Below, piece after piece: positions 54,251 to 64,000 of a stretch of 64,000 bases of DNA. The DNA lies in contig JAMJFZ010001258.1 in assembly GCA_026225945.1 (NCBI GenBank), forward strand, positions 5,513,501 through 5,577,500, written 5' to 3'. Under the pieces are notes generated by a model that did no database searches, was not told the DNA's origin, and was given only the letters and a program-made list of their open reading frames with translations. The stretch's first letter is position 1. The number at the start of each line of letters is the position of its first letter. A program made the position numbers and the translations under genes. Source of the stretch: Cricetomys ansorgei (lineage: Eukaryota; Chordata; Mammalia; Rodentia; Nesomyidae).

Positions 54251-54849
54251 GGCAAATGGTTTTGGCCAGTGGCACCTACGGTGCTTTTGCTGGCCCACCA
54301 ACAGCTAGCAGCACAGGTGGAATCCGGGCCTGGCAACGTGGAGCTGCACCTAGGACAGACACAAGAGAGTGGGAGGCTCAAGAAAGCCCAGCTGGCCCGG
54401 CTTTCTGACCTTCTCTCCTACCGTTCATTCAGAATCTCCAGTTCTTCTGGGGTTCTGGGACTTGGCTGTTGTGCACACTTGGAGACTGCTGACAGAGAGA
54501 GAAGGGCTGTGGGGACGGAAGGGTGCCACTGCTGGCACCGTCCTGTGTGCGTCCCCAGGGTGGGGTGGGGCAGGCCACGATGCCACTGTTGTAAGTAAAC
54601 ACCACCCAGACACACTCTGACACCCTTTATTTCTTGTTCACAAAGCTGTTTTTTTCCTTTTTCCAGCTTAAGATACCTCGTCACTGTAGAATTCCTCACA
54701 CAAAGCTGCTCCCAGCTGTACATGTCATTCATGGTGACTCATACAATGCAAGACACGGTGGACAGCCTTACGGACAAAACCTGTCCTCGGGGAAGCAGTA
54801 GCGGACACAGTAGCCTTTTTATTTATTTTTTTTAAACATTATTTTTGGT
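54251..54849. other. Unique non-coding sequence
   Basis: I recognise nothing. Several overlapping frames of 60-109 codons on both strands at 54190-54732 have no recognisable domains. Confidence 0.5.
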
Positions 54850-54950
54850 CGAGGGGGTTGTTGAGGCAGAGTTTGGCTACATAGCCCAGGCTACCCTCAA
54901 ACTCACGTCCTTCTGCGCAAGTGCTAGGGTTACAGGTGCTTATTCTTACC
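54850..54950 (-). mobile_element. B1 SINE fragment
   Basis: GTTGAGGCAGAGTTTGGCTA, CATAGCCCAGGCTACCCTCA, AACTCACGTCCTTCTGCG and AAGTGCTAGGGTTACAGGTG fit an antisense, diverged B1. Confidence 0.82.
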
Positions 54951-55019
54951 TTTTCTTTCCTGGAGGTTGCATTCTTCAAAGAAAGAAGATGGACTGCTGT
55001 TCAGAGCCCAGTCATTTCC

Positions 55020-55320
55020 TCTGTGCTAGTCGGCTTTCCGTCACCATGTCCAAACACAGCACAGAGAGGAGGCTTGCTTTGGCTCGCTGTTTTAGTGTTT
55101 CCAGACAGTGACCAGGTGGACCCAGGGCTTTTGTCTTCCAGGTGAGGGATGAATGATGGTCAGGGCACTGCGATCCTCTTTTCGGACACCCGTCCAAGGC
55201 TCCTAGTGGGCCCTACTTCATAAAGATTCCGCTACCTCTCAACCATGCTGCGCTGACAGCTGAGTTGTCAGCCTGCGGTCATGGGCCTTTGCAGGACTTC
55301 AACAGCTAAGCTATAGCATC
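55020..55320 (-). mobile_element. MaLR-type LTR
   Basis: Antisense landmarks are CTAGTCGGCTTTCCGTCACC, GAGGCTTGCTTTGGCTCGCT, CTAGTGGGCCCTACTTCATA, AAGATTCCGCTACCTCTCAA, CATGGGCCTTTGCAGGACTT and a closing GCTATAGCA. The order fits a reversed rodent MaLR LTR. The middle is shortened. Confidence 0.6.
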
Positions 55321-58300
55321 CCTGGGAGTGCAATAGCATACGCCCAGTTTCAAAAGTTATCCTCATTATTATTTTTATTGTGGAAACTTTTAGCTTCATC
55401 AAAAGCGATGGGGATTACCGCTCAGGAGGGTGGCTGTTCCACTACAGGAGGTGAGGCCCGTGTTCTCTCTATTCAGTTTAAGACACTGGGATGTTCTGTA
55501 TTGGTGTCCACAGTTAAAACCTCATCCCTGAACTACCTGATTGTTCACTGAAGCGTCAAGGAGACTCTGGGGACAGGATCACTCCCCATCTGACCTCCTG
55601 GTGCCTAGCAGGACACTGCCCAAACCCCAGCCGAGTAGAGCAGACCAGCTGGACTTGAATGTTGGTTCAGTCTCACAGTAGGAGCTAAAACTGCTCAACA
55701 CTGAGAAACAGTGACCTCACCAAATAAGAGAAGTAATTTATAATTTATAATTTATAAAACTGAGGAAAAGATTCATCCGACCCATGGAAGCAGTCAGTCA
55801 TATAAACACATGGGAGTAACATGAACTTCAGGTTAGAAAGGTACGTCTCGTGGAAACGAAAGAAATACCATCTATGTATCTGAAGTCAGGCTTCAGTAAG
55901 CATGAGATCTCTTCGCTGAAGAGACTTGCCTCCTGTAAAGGCAGATAGCGTTTCCGGTTGCAGCGTGTTTAAATTCATGGAGGCAGTACCTGAAGAGGCT
56001 ATAGAAAGCACCTGAGGTCTCTTGTAGCAGAGGGTGGGTCTGGGATTCTGCACCCTGCCACCATTTCCAGGACTGGCGAAACTGCAGCAGTCGCCAAACT
56101 AATAATATTCAAGAAACAACACAGCAACCCACTTCAAAGTATGGGCACCAGTTACAGTTTTGGTGACTGCCTCACCTTGAGAACCCAGATCATAACACAG
56201 AAGGATAACCTCCTTTTTTTTTTAAACACACAAACAGAAGCTCAGGAAGCTGGCGAACAGCTCAGCAGCCCACAGACCGGCTGTGTGCTGCATTCTTTGA
56301 ATACGAATTAGCAGTGGGTAATGGCAGCATATTTATGAGGCCTCTTGCCGGGTCCTTTCCTCCTGTGAATGCTGTATAATTCATTGCGTGCGCCCTGACC
56401 CCAGTGCGCTCCTGTTCTGACAAATCATACTTGATTAAGACAAATCTTTATTAGTTAGCTAGTCAACTTCCCCATTTATCACTGGCAAGTCCCATTCTCC
56501 TCTTCAGGTGAGGGAGAGTGACTGGAACCTTCACAAACAACAGCAAAACCGCCTCAAGTAGCAAAATAAGAATGAACTGTTTCTCACAGACACAGCAAAT
56601 AGAACTACAAGCCTCAGAGCCTTCGTAGAGGATTAAACAAAGAATTCAGTAGGTATACAGCACGCATACTGACAGACTCAACTCTGCACATCTCACCCAA
56701 GCCAAGGACTGTTAGATGGGCGGTCTACTTCTGGGTTTTTGTCTCTTACTAAACTTATTTTGGAAGCAAATGCCATGTTATTAAAAGCTGTATTGTAAAC
56801 CTGGATGCTCAAAGGGCTTTAACAATGAAGGGAAAAAGACTTCCTGGAAAACAGAAAGCTTACGGTCTGTACCACAACAACTAGGATGATGACAACAGCA
56901 ATCTTTAGAAAGCAGAACTGAGCATGGATGAATACAGTGGAGGAACTCGAGGTTACTGTGGACTCCTTCGCAGGGCGGGAAATGTGTGTACTCGGAATTG
57001 TCTGCTACACTCTCGTGAACTTCAGTGCTGTTCACCCTAAAGAACTCAGTGCTTTCGTAATGGCCGAACGTGGGTGTCTGGTGATTCCAGAAGTGCTCTC
57101 AGGACCCCAATAAGGAAGCCACTGGTCACAAAGCTATACACGTTGCCCCAGGACTGCTACTCAGCACAGAAAACAGCACCCTTCCAACAAGTTTCACAAA
57201 GTCCCTGGTCTTGCGGAGGCAGACTGCGCCACAGGCTGACTACATTCCATCCCTCGGTGAAAGACGAAATGAAAATATCCGTGTCAGACTATCATCTCTC
57301 AAAATGTTACTCTCCTGACTCATCCCAACGTAGGAGAAATGTCGGGTTTTGACTTCTTCGTGTTACCAGATCAGTCCCAGTATGCGATGGACGTGCGTTT
57401 CAAAATCCGTTAAGAACAATAAGGAGATGTGTCAATGCGTCCTAAGTATTTCTGTGTAAGATCTCGCATGTTTCACATTGGTGATAAACAGACGCATTTA
57501 TTACCTGTGGGGGAAGCCCATTTTTGCTCCTGACGTTGTTAAGGAAATGCCATTTAACACTATATGGCATGGATATACTATTTCGCCTTAATGATGTCCT
57601 TATGTGTTAAATGGGAAACATCACTCAAAAACGTTTTGCGTGTGGGGCCGTCTTCTGTTTGCCAAAACCTCCCATTTAGAAAATGTGGACACAACTTGAG
57701 AGGAATGAGGTCAGAGCTTGGCAGGAGAGACTTCAAAGGAATGCCTCGTGCAGTGGGGAAGAGTGTGCTGATGGTTTATGCGGACTGGCTCTGACTATGT
57801 CTACGGGTTCAGAAGAGCTCACATCTGAACAATCCCCCCACACCTCACGGGCCTTTCATCACAGTCTTAAAGCAGTGAACAACTATTTCAAAAGTGCAAA
57901 TTGCCATGATTTTGTTGGAAAACTTTTGTTTTATTTGGAAGGTGGGCTGGAGAGTTATCCTCTTTGTAATAAGTCCACGGAAATAGGGGAAAGTTTCGAA
58001 GCTGCTTTTATTTTATCCCGTGGATTCGCCGCTGATTTGCTTTTATTTTTTAATTTAGAAAAGTAGGTAAGCATAAACTCTTCCAGCAAGGTTAAAGTGC
58101 TTGGCAGCAGGAGCAAAATTTAGGTCATAGGTAGGGTTGGAAATGCAAGTCAATAGAACATTTTGAGAGCCAGCAATGTGGAAGGCACCGTGGAGACGTT
58201 AGGAAGGACAAAGAAGGTCCTAGCATCTAGCAGCTCACAGCCAAACGGGAGGCAGTGCCGTGAAACCCACCAGGAAAGTGTAAAACAAGACGCATGTGTC

Positions 58301-58744
58301 AAGCATGTTGGATCAGCTATCACAAGGGCACGCTCCGTAGTCTGCTGAGGGTCCCTGTCTTCAGGAGCCCACATCTTGACGCCCTCGCCAGGCTTCTTGC
58401 CTCCACACGAAGCCAGCCTGACCGACAAAGAGGCTGACATCTTTTGATATAACTTAAAATCTCAGTGTGGTTTATTCTCTCCCTCTTTCCAAAGGAAGGA
58501 ATAATAATGGAAACAATGTTCTTATTTTAGTATTGAGAATCTGTATCACACTGACCCAGATGTACGGCATATGATGGGTATTTATATAATTTACAGGAAA
58601 GGTTACATTTCTAGCAAAACTTACCAGTGCAGATATTCAAAGTCATTTGTTCTCCCTAATGTACCGATCAAGTAGGACACATGTGTCCCTATCATCCTCA
58701 AAGGATGATAAGATATTCTCCTCTCCAGTGGTGGAGGTTAACCT
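55321..58744. other. Long unique non-coding stretch
   Basis: About 3.4 kb passes without a recognised transposon. Only small runs occur, such as three copies of TAATTTA-type units at 55734-55758 and a T-run near 56214. A plus-strand frame of 127 codons (57683-58066) ends near a donor-like TAGGTAAGC. It shows no recognised domain. Confidence 0.45.
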
Positions 58745-58965
58745 TCAAAAATGTTACTTATTTATTACTTTCATGTGTGTGTCTACGTGAGTTTATATGC
58801 ACCATGTGTGTGCAAGAGCCCAAAGAGGTCAGAAGATGGGTTCCCTGGAACTGTAGTTACAGACACTTGTGAGTTGCCAGGTAGGTGCTGGAAACTGAAC
58901 CTGAGTCCTCTGCAAGAGCAGTAAGCACTCTTACCTGCCTGAGCCATTTTTCCAGCTTTGGTTAT
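58745..58965 (-). mobile_element. B3/B2-type SINE
   Basis: Antisense order: TTATTTATTACTTTCATGTG tail, GTTTATATGCACCATGTGTG, CCAAAGAGGTCAGAAGATGG, CCCTGGAACTGTAGTTACAG, TGGAAACTGAACCTGAGTCC, GCAAGAGCAGTAAGCACTCT and GAGCCATTTTTCCAGC. It is full length. Confidence 0.9.
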
Positions 58966-58969
58966 CTTA

Positions 58970-59295
58970 CTTATTAATGGCTAATCTTGATCATCAACCA
59001 GATGAGATCTAGAATCATCATGGATCTGGTCATACCTGTGAAGTGTTGTCTAGGTCTGTTTTATGGAGACAGGTAGGACTGCTCTAAGTACAGGCGCATC
59101 ACTCTGAGGCTGGGGTCTTGGACCAAGGGAGAGAGGGGCTGAGCAGTACCACTGACTGCTCTCTCCTTCCTGAGCACAGATGTAATATGACCAACTGCCT
59201 CAGGCTCTGGTCATGACGGACTGCACCCCGGAAACACAAATCAAAACAGACCTTTCTTTCTTAAGTCTGCTTCTCATCCCTGGCAACGTACTGGC
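58970..59295 (+). mobile_element. MaLR-like LTR
   Basis: GGCTAATCTTGATCATCAAC, GATCTAGAATCATCATGGA, GGGGTCTTGGACCAAGGGAG, CTCTCCTTCCTGAGCACAGA, GTAATATGACCAACTGCCTC, CATGACGGACTGCACCCC and TTCTTTCTTAAGTCTGCTT match the remembered layout of a common rodent LTR. It is a solo remnant that lacks internal genes. Confidence 0.6.
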
Positions 59296-60983
59296 ACAGG
59301 AAGCACAGCAGCAGGGACCGCTGTACGTATTTTCCCTTCTCTGTACTGAAGCATAGGCTTCTCAGATGAGTGGGTAAGCAGATGAACGCTGGAAGAAAGA
59401 ACAGGGGGGAAGGGGATACAGAGAAAGTAGAAGAAAAGGAGAAACAAGAAGTAAAGTTTGGCTAAAAGGTGAAGGTGGTCAGGGCAGTTCCAGAACCGGG
59501 AGGAAGCTGGATGCTCTTTATTCTACTCAGGCTGGGTTAGATCATGTGAAGACAAGTGACTTTTCTAATGGCCTGTCTTCTCTCAGCTCTTTATTCCACA
59601 CCTTGTGTAGCATATAATGCACAGGCAGAAACTTCAAGAGTGTGTAATTAGTGTGGGCTACTTCTCCTGGGGATCCAGGATTGCCCCTGGGCGTGATTTC
59701 TTAAAATAGCCCTATCACTTTGCAACTGTGGGTGAAATGGCCAAGAAGCCATTTCTACCAAGTTTCTGCCAAGGAGCGTTGGTCTAGACTCATCACCTTG
59801 GTGATGCTATCTGAAATTTGCCAGAGATATCAACTTTGTGCCCGTGTTTGCCCTGTAACGAGTAGCGAGGTGGAAGAGGGTGGCAGGGCGGGAAGGGATG
59901 CACTCTCTCTCACAGCTCACTCACTCACGGCCGCACTGAACTCTGGGAAAATAATTTAAGTTGGGTATATACTTAGCCACAGTAAACTGATCTGCCATTC
60001 ATTCAAAAAAAAAAAATAATAATGGAATGCTTATTACGAACCAGGCGTGGGAATATAAACCAAATGTGACGTCGGGTGATCACTGTGAGGTAGGGGGTGA
60101 ACAATGGCCGTGTGAAAAGTGGAGGTTACAAACATTCATTGACCACTCTGGAGACACTTTCTAACGTGTATATTTTTAACAGAACAGGTTCATGGGAGCA
60201 TGTTCAGTATATGCATTCCCAGAAAGATGAACAAATGCCAAATGACTGTTGTGTTTTGTTGCTCCACTCAATGAGAGGGAAACAAAACTATTCCTTGGCA
60301 CAGTATAATTTTGCCATTGTACCAGTACAACCTGATGTTCTCCTGCAAACACTTGGTAGAGAAACCTAATTCCGCTTCAGATTTTCAGAATGTGTTAAAA
60401 TTGATGTCAATGTCTCAGTAATTTCATAGTTTAAAAAACAGTTAGAATGTAATGACTACACTCCACTTGATTAAAGCATTTACAGCTCTAATCAAAAACT
60501 GACAGCAAGATCAAAGATGTTAACTTAAATCTCTCCTCTAATTATGTTTAAAATGCCACACCTCAGGCCTGTCTCTCCTCTTCTTTTTCAAACCAAATTC
60601 TGTTTAAGAAAGATCTAACACTTCTTAACAGTTCATTATCCAATAAAACTATTCAAAGCTTAAAAGCAATCTACACAATTAGTCAGGACCTCAGGGAGTC
60701 CACCGGTAGTCTTTATTACAGGACTTCATATTAAAACACCTTAATTATATTTGTCAAATGGATTTCATTAAAACCCATCGTCACTTTAATTTTCATATTT
60801 TGACAGTGCTGGCATAGGCATTATTACCACCTGCCAGGCTAGGAACTACAACAAAATTGTCAAATTCCTTCAAATCCTAAGCAGTTTCTTTTGTACCTGA
60901 CTGATGGCTTTCCTTGTGTGTGGGAAGCTGTTGCAATTAGGAGAATTAAAATTTCCCTATGTAAATTCCACTCAGGAAACGAA
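59296..60983. other. Unique non-coding sequence; possible conserved element at 60370-60870
   Basis: I recognise no transposon except a weak L2-like end near 60000-60050 next to an A-run. The block 60370-60870 is AT-rich and repeat-free, with many TAAT/ATTA motifs, for example CACCTTAATTATATTTG and CTTTAATTTTCATATTTTG. Confidence 0.4.
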
Positions 60984-61036
60984 CACACACACACACACAC
61001 GCGCACACACACACACGCACACACACGCGCGCACAC
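60984..61036. repeat. (CA)n microsatellite with CG interruptions
   Basis: CACACACA runs are interrupted by CGCG and ACGC units. Confidence 0.97.
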
Positions 61037-62340
61037 TGCATGCTTCTCATAGGTGAGGGGAAACGCTGCATCCACGCGGGTTAGCAGGTGTGCTCTGCAG
61101 AGGACGATGCACACACTTCGCCGTGCATCTGAATAGCAAAGCCAAGACATCAAACAGAATGCACTATGATTCAATCACATCACAACCATCAGGACTTGAA
61201 AGCCAGGACATTTTTTTTTTTTTACCCCCTATTCATTATGCTGCCGTATTTCATAAGATGCAGGTGTTTCTGGCCGTTCACTTGAGACTCGAGTGTATCT
61301 TCGTTTGCCACCGCGACTTACGCTATTGAACTAGCAAACGGAAACGAGTGCACACGTCCTTGTCTTTCTAGCCACGCAGTGTTCACAAGCGTTTCCCTAA
61401 CTCAGCTGGTTGTGCAACTTCGGGAAAATGGAGGTATGCACACTGACGTGCAAAGTATTTCTGCATTTCTCTCTGAATTTTCTAAGTCTCTGGTAGCATA
61501 TGGAACATTGAAATGCCATTTCGTAATAATCTGCTTTTCAAAACTTCTGTTCTTTTCAAGCATCAGAGATAGAACAAGCGCAGCAAAAAAAAGATTTTTT
61601 TTTTTTTAACGTAACAGACTTGATATAACAAAGGAGACGGCTTCTGGCTTATGTCTAACACACGTCAGGGCTTTGTACAATGGTCTCTGGGGTAATAATC
61701 ACCTTGCTTTATGAATACTTTAAGTCATAGTAAATGGTCTTGGATTATTTTGAGTGGAGCTGGAATTTTAAAAGATTGACGTACAAAATCAGAAGACATT
61801 AAAAAATCATAAATGATCACTGACTTACGTGTCTCAAAATTTAATATAACTGAAATAAGAAACAGGCCCTAAGAATGACTTGTAGGGAAAACGCGCTTGA
61901 ACACAGCTCCACTGCTACTGCTGTCTGGAAGCCTTTCATGACCAACCCGGACGGCAATGCTTCTCTCTCCTGTGGCCTCAGATCAACTCATCGGCTGTGT
62001 CGTTGCTGTGGCGCACATCGCCAGGCTGGGTGTTTTCTCCCTCCCCCCACACCCAGAGCGGAGCAGAGTGCCCAGTCCTGTACGCATGAGGCTGTCTATT
62101 AGAGGGTGACTGGCTGTGCACCCTAACCTCTCCATAGCAGGGGTGTCTTGTCAGTCTCCTTCCACATGATGCTTCTTAAATGGCAGGCATTTGATACATC
62201 TGTATTCATACATACATGTATACAGCATGAACGTACACATATATGTGCAGACATGAAATTCTTAGATGTGAACTGTTTTGAAAATAACCAAGATCCATGA
62301 ATAAAAAATAAAAAAATCCTTAAATTTTAAAAATGTTGCT
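61037..62340. other. Unique non-coding sequence
   Basis: It contains two T-runs (about 61209 and 61596). I see no repeat family or exon. Confidence 0.5.
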
Positions 62341-62685
62341 ATAATCTAGAGTGTACATGTGTGTGTATATATGTATATATGTATATGTATACAAGTGTTG
62401 ATGTGTACGTGAGTGCACCTGTGGAGGCCAGAGGTCACTGCTGGGCGCCTTTGTCCTCTGCTCTCCAATACATCTGCTGAGACAGTGCCTCTCAATTAAC
62501 CCGGATCTCATCAACTGCTCAGGTTGGCTGGCTGGTAAGTTCAGGGACCTTCCCGTCCCCACCTGCCCAGCCCGGGGATTACAGACACATGGCATAGTGC
62601 CCAGCTTCCCCGTGAGTTCTGGGAGTCTGAATCTAAGCCCTCATGCTTGTGGCAAGCACTTTACTGACTGACCCATCCCATAGGC
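62341..62685 (-). mobile_element. Composite tRNA/B1-type SINE
   Basis: A GTGTGTATATATGTATAT tail is followed by GTGGAGGCCAGAGGTCACTG, TCTGCTGAGACAGTGCCTCT, CAGGTTGGCTGGCTGGTAAG, CCCGGGGATTACAGACACAT, GGGAGTCTGAATCTAAGCCC, GCAAGCACTTTACTGACTGA and CCCATCCCA. It is complete in reversed order. Confidence 0.85.
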
Positions 62686-63579
62686 AGGTAAACTTCACTA
62701 TAATCTTGGACCCTGCACATTTGTCCCAGTCTTCCTTGGTCGGCCCTTCAGCAACTCCGCCTTGGCTGGCTGGTAACTACGAGGAGGGATGAAGGCACAT
62801 GAGACAGGGGCATGACTCAGACCACGTCCAGGAAGTGTCTCTGTGCTAGAAAGGAACTTCATTGCAACCAGTCAATAATTCATCAGAAGCTATCATTATT
62901 AATAACAGGACACATGGATTTTCCCCGTTAGGAAAAATAGACAACAGACTACTTTTGAAATGTTCCTAGAGGATCACTTCAAAAATGAGGTCAGATGCAA
63001 TGTATATTTTGGAACGTCCCAAGTTTACCTGATAGACATAGAAGTCTACAGAAGACCTACTAGCACAGAAAGCACCAGGCACATACAGGCTCACCAATAC
63101 AACAAGCCTCACGTCTTAGATGTGACACATACTAACTTGGTGCTCAAAGCCTAGTTTGAGTTGTGTTGAAAATTTTTCTGCATCAGCGCTATGTGATATA
63201 CCTATGTTTGCTCTGTGGCACCCTGGTTCTGAAGACCACTCACAAAGGCTAGTGCAGCTCCGTGATTCCTTGCTCGTTTGTGCGCAAGAGCAGGAGCTGA
63301 CTGCACACTCAACACGGTATGCATGCAGACAAATGTGGGGCCAGATGTAGTTTGTAGAACTAGGCACCTGGGGCAGTGTAACAAACATCAAGTCTGGTCA
63401 ATCTGGTGTCTTCCTAATCTCGAGAAACTAGGGACAGGAGGTGTGTCTGAAGGGACAGAGGCAGCAGATAGTGTCTACACAAGACGGCCAACTTAAGAGT
63501 GACTTTGGCAAGGTGTGGGCTCGGCAGCGAGGCTGGGATCATTGCCAGTTGCTTCTGGGAGTTTCTTTGGTGTGTCTGT
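62686..63579. other. Unique non-coding sequence
   Basis: I recognise nothing. Short frames on both strands (63116-63496) have no recognisable domain. Confidence 0.5.
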
Positions 63580-63795
63580 GAGTGCTTGCGTGTGCAGATG
63601 TTTACAGGTGTGTATATGTGCATTTGTGGAGGCCAGAGGTCAGTGCCAGTGTTGTCTCTCAGGTGCTGTCCATCTTGTGTTCTGAGACAGGGTTTCTCAC
63701 TGGCCTGGAGCTTGCCAAGTGGGCTAGGTTTGCCGGGCAGAGAGTCCTAGGGTTGACTTGTCTTAACTTTCCCAGAGCTGATCACAAGAGCAGGC
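63580..63795 (-). mobile_element. Composite tRNA/B1-type SINE, lacking its tRNA-like head
   Basis: GTTTACAGGTGTGTATATGT, TGGAGGCCAGAGGTCAGTGC, CTGTCCATCTTGTGTTCTGA, GACAGGGTTTCTCACTGGCC and GAGCTTGCCAAGTGGGCTAG are clear. The usual closing tRNA-like segment with GCAAGCACTTTACTGACTGA is absent, so it is truncated at its 5' end. Confidence 0.75.
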
Positions 63796-63809
63796 TGGCT
63801 TAAACAATG

Positions 63810-64000
63810 ACAAACCCCGCCCCCCACCACATATTTTAACTTATTCCTTGGGAATTTCATGTATGTACATACTGCATTTTGATGATACCCACCCACACCC
63901 CCCAACTTCCCACCTTGTACCTTCGGACTTCCCACCATGTACCTCCCATCCCATGTCTTCTTCCCTCTTCCTCTTCTTTGATAACTGAGTACAATCGGTG
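63810..64000 (-). mobile_element. Rodent L1 3' UTR, antisense, cut by the window edge
   Basis: CTTGGGAATTTCATGTATGT, ACATACTGCATTTTGATGAT, a C-rich CACCCACACCCCCCAAC stretch, CTTCCCTCTTCCTCTTCTTT and AACTGAGTACAATCGGTG match the antisense rodent L1 3' terminus. The body of the element would lie to the right of the window. Confidence 0.7.

Overview
This window reads as nuclear, non-coding DNA from a myomorph rodent, most likely a murid or cricetid. The evidence is the repeat content: B1 SINEs (7SL-derived, in both orientations), B3/B2-type and B4-type tRNA-derived SINEs, a rodent Lx-type L1 3' UTR, rodent-style MaLR LTRs, older mammalian MIR, L2 and L1M remnants, and long (CA)n, (GT)n and (GGA)n microsatellites. 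There is no operon structure, no ribosome-binding-site pattern, and no open frame with recognisable protein domains. I cannot name the species, chromosome or nearest gene from sequence alone. The interval could be intergenic or intronic.

Layout. 1-10 kb: a MIR remnant, a 265-bp polypurine tract, a B1/B3 pair, a B1 with target-site duplications, a locally duplicated AT-rich block around a SINE-seeded CCAA repeat (5.5-6.4 kb), a composite SINE, a 490-bp GT-rich array and another B1. 10-20 kb: a (GGA)n tract, mostly unique sequence, a MIR, a composite SINE, a 25-bp minisatellite, a B4 and an L2. 20-27 kb: the densest retroelement cluster, with a MaLR LTR directly followed by an ancient L1M 3' end, a 32-bp CpG-bearing minisatellite, a CpG-richer unassigned segment, an AT-palindrome block, and an L1M 3' end followed by an Lx 3' end. 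27-45 kb: mostly unique sequence with a splice-bounded ATG segment, candidate conserved AT-rich non-coding blocks, a small CpG-dense patch, a MIR, two B1s and a 330-bp CA array. 45-64 kb: an old L1 fragment, several composite SINEs, B1s, an antisense L1 ORF2 remnant, a SINE whose internal motif has grown into a minisatellite, MIR, two MaLR-type LTRs, long unique stretches, and an L1 3' UTR running off the right edge.

No protein-coding gene or structural RNA gene can be supported with confidence. The long open frames fall in tandem repeats, where a lack of stops follows from composition, or have no recognisable protein features. Two segments with splice-site-like borders (27386-27525 plus strand, 11176-11229 minus strand) are reported as weak exon candidates. 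Several repeat-free AT-rich blocks with clustered homeodomain-type TAAT motifs are reported as possible conserved regulatory elements. I found no convincing new biological system. The most useful leads are the exon candidate at 27.4 kb, the TAAT cluster at 18.8 kb, the SINE-born minisatellite at 51.8 kb and the CpG patch at 32.6 kb. Repeat family assignments are from memory of consensus sequences, not from a search, and element edges are approximate.
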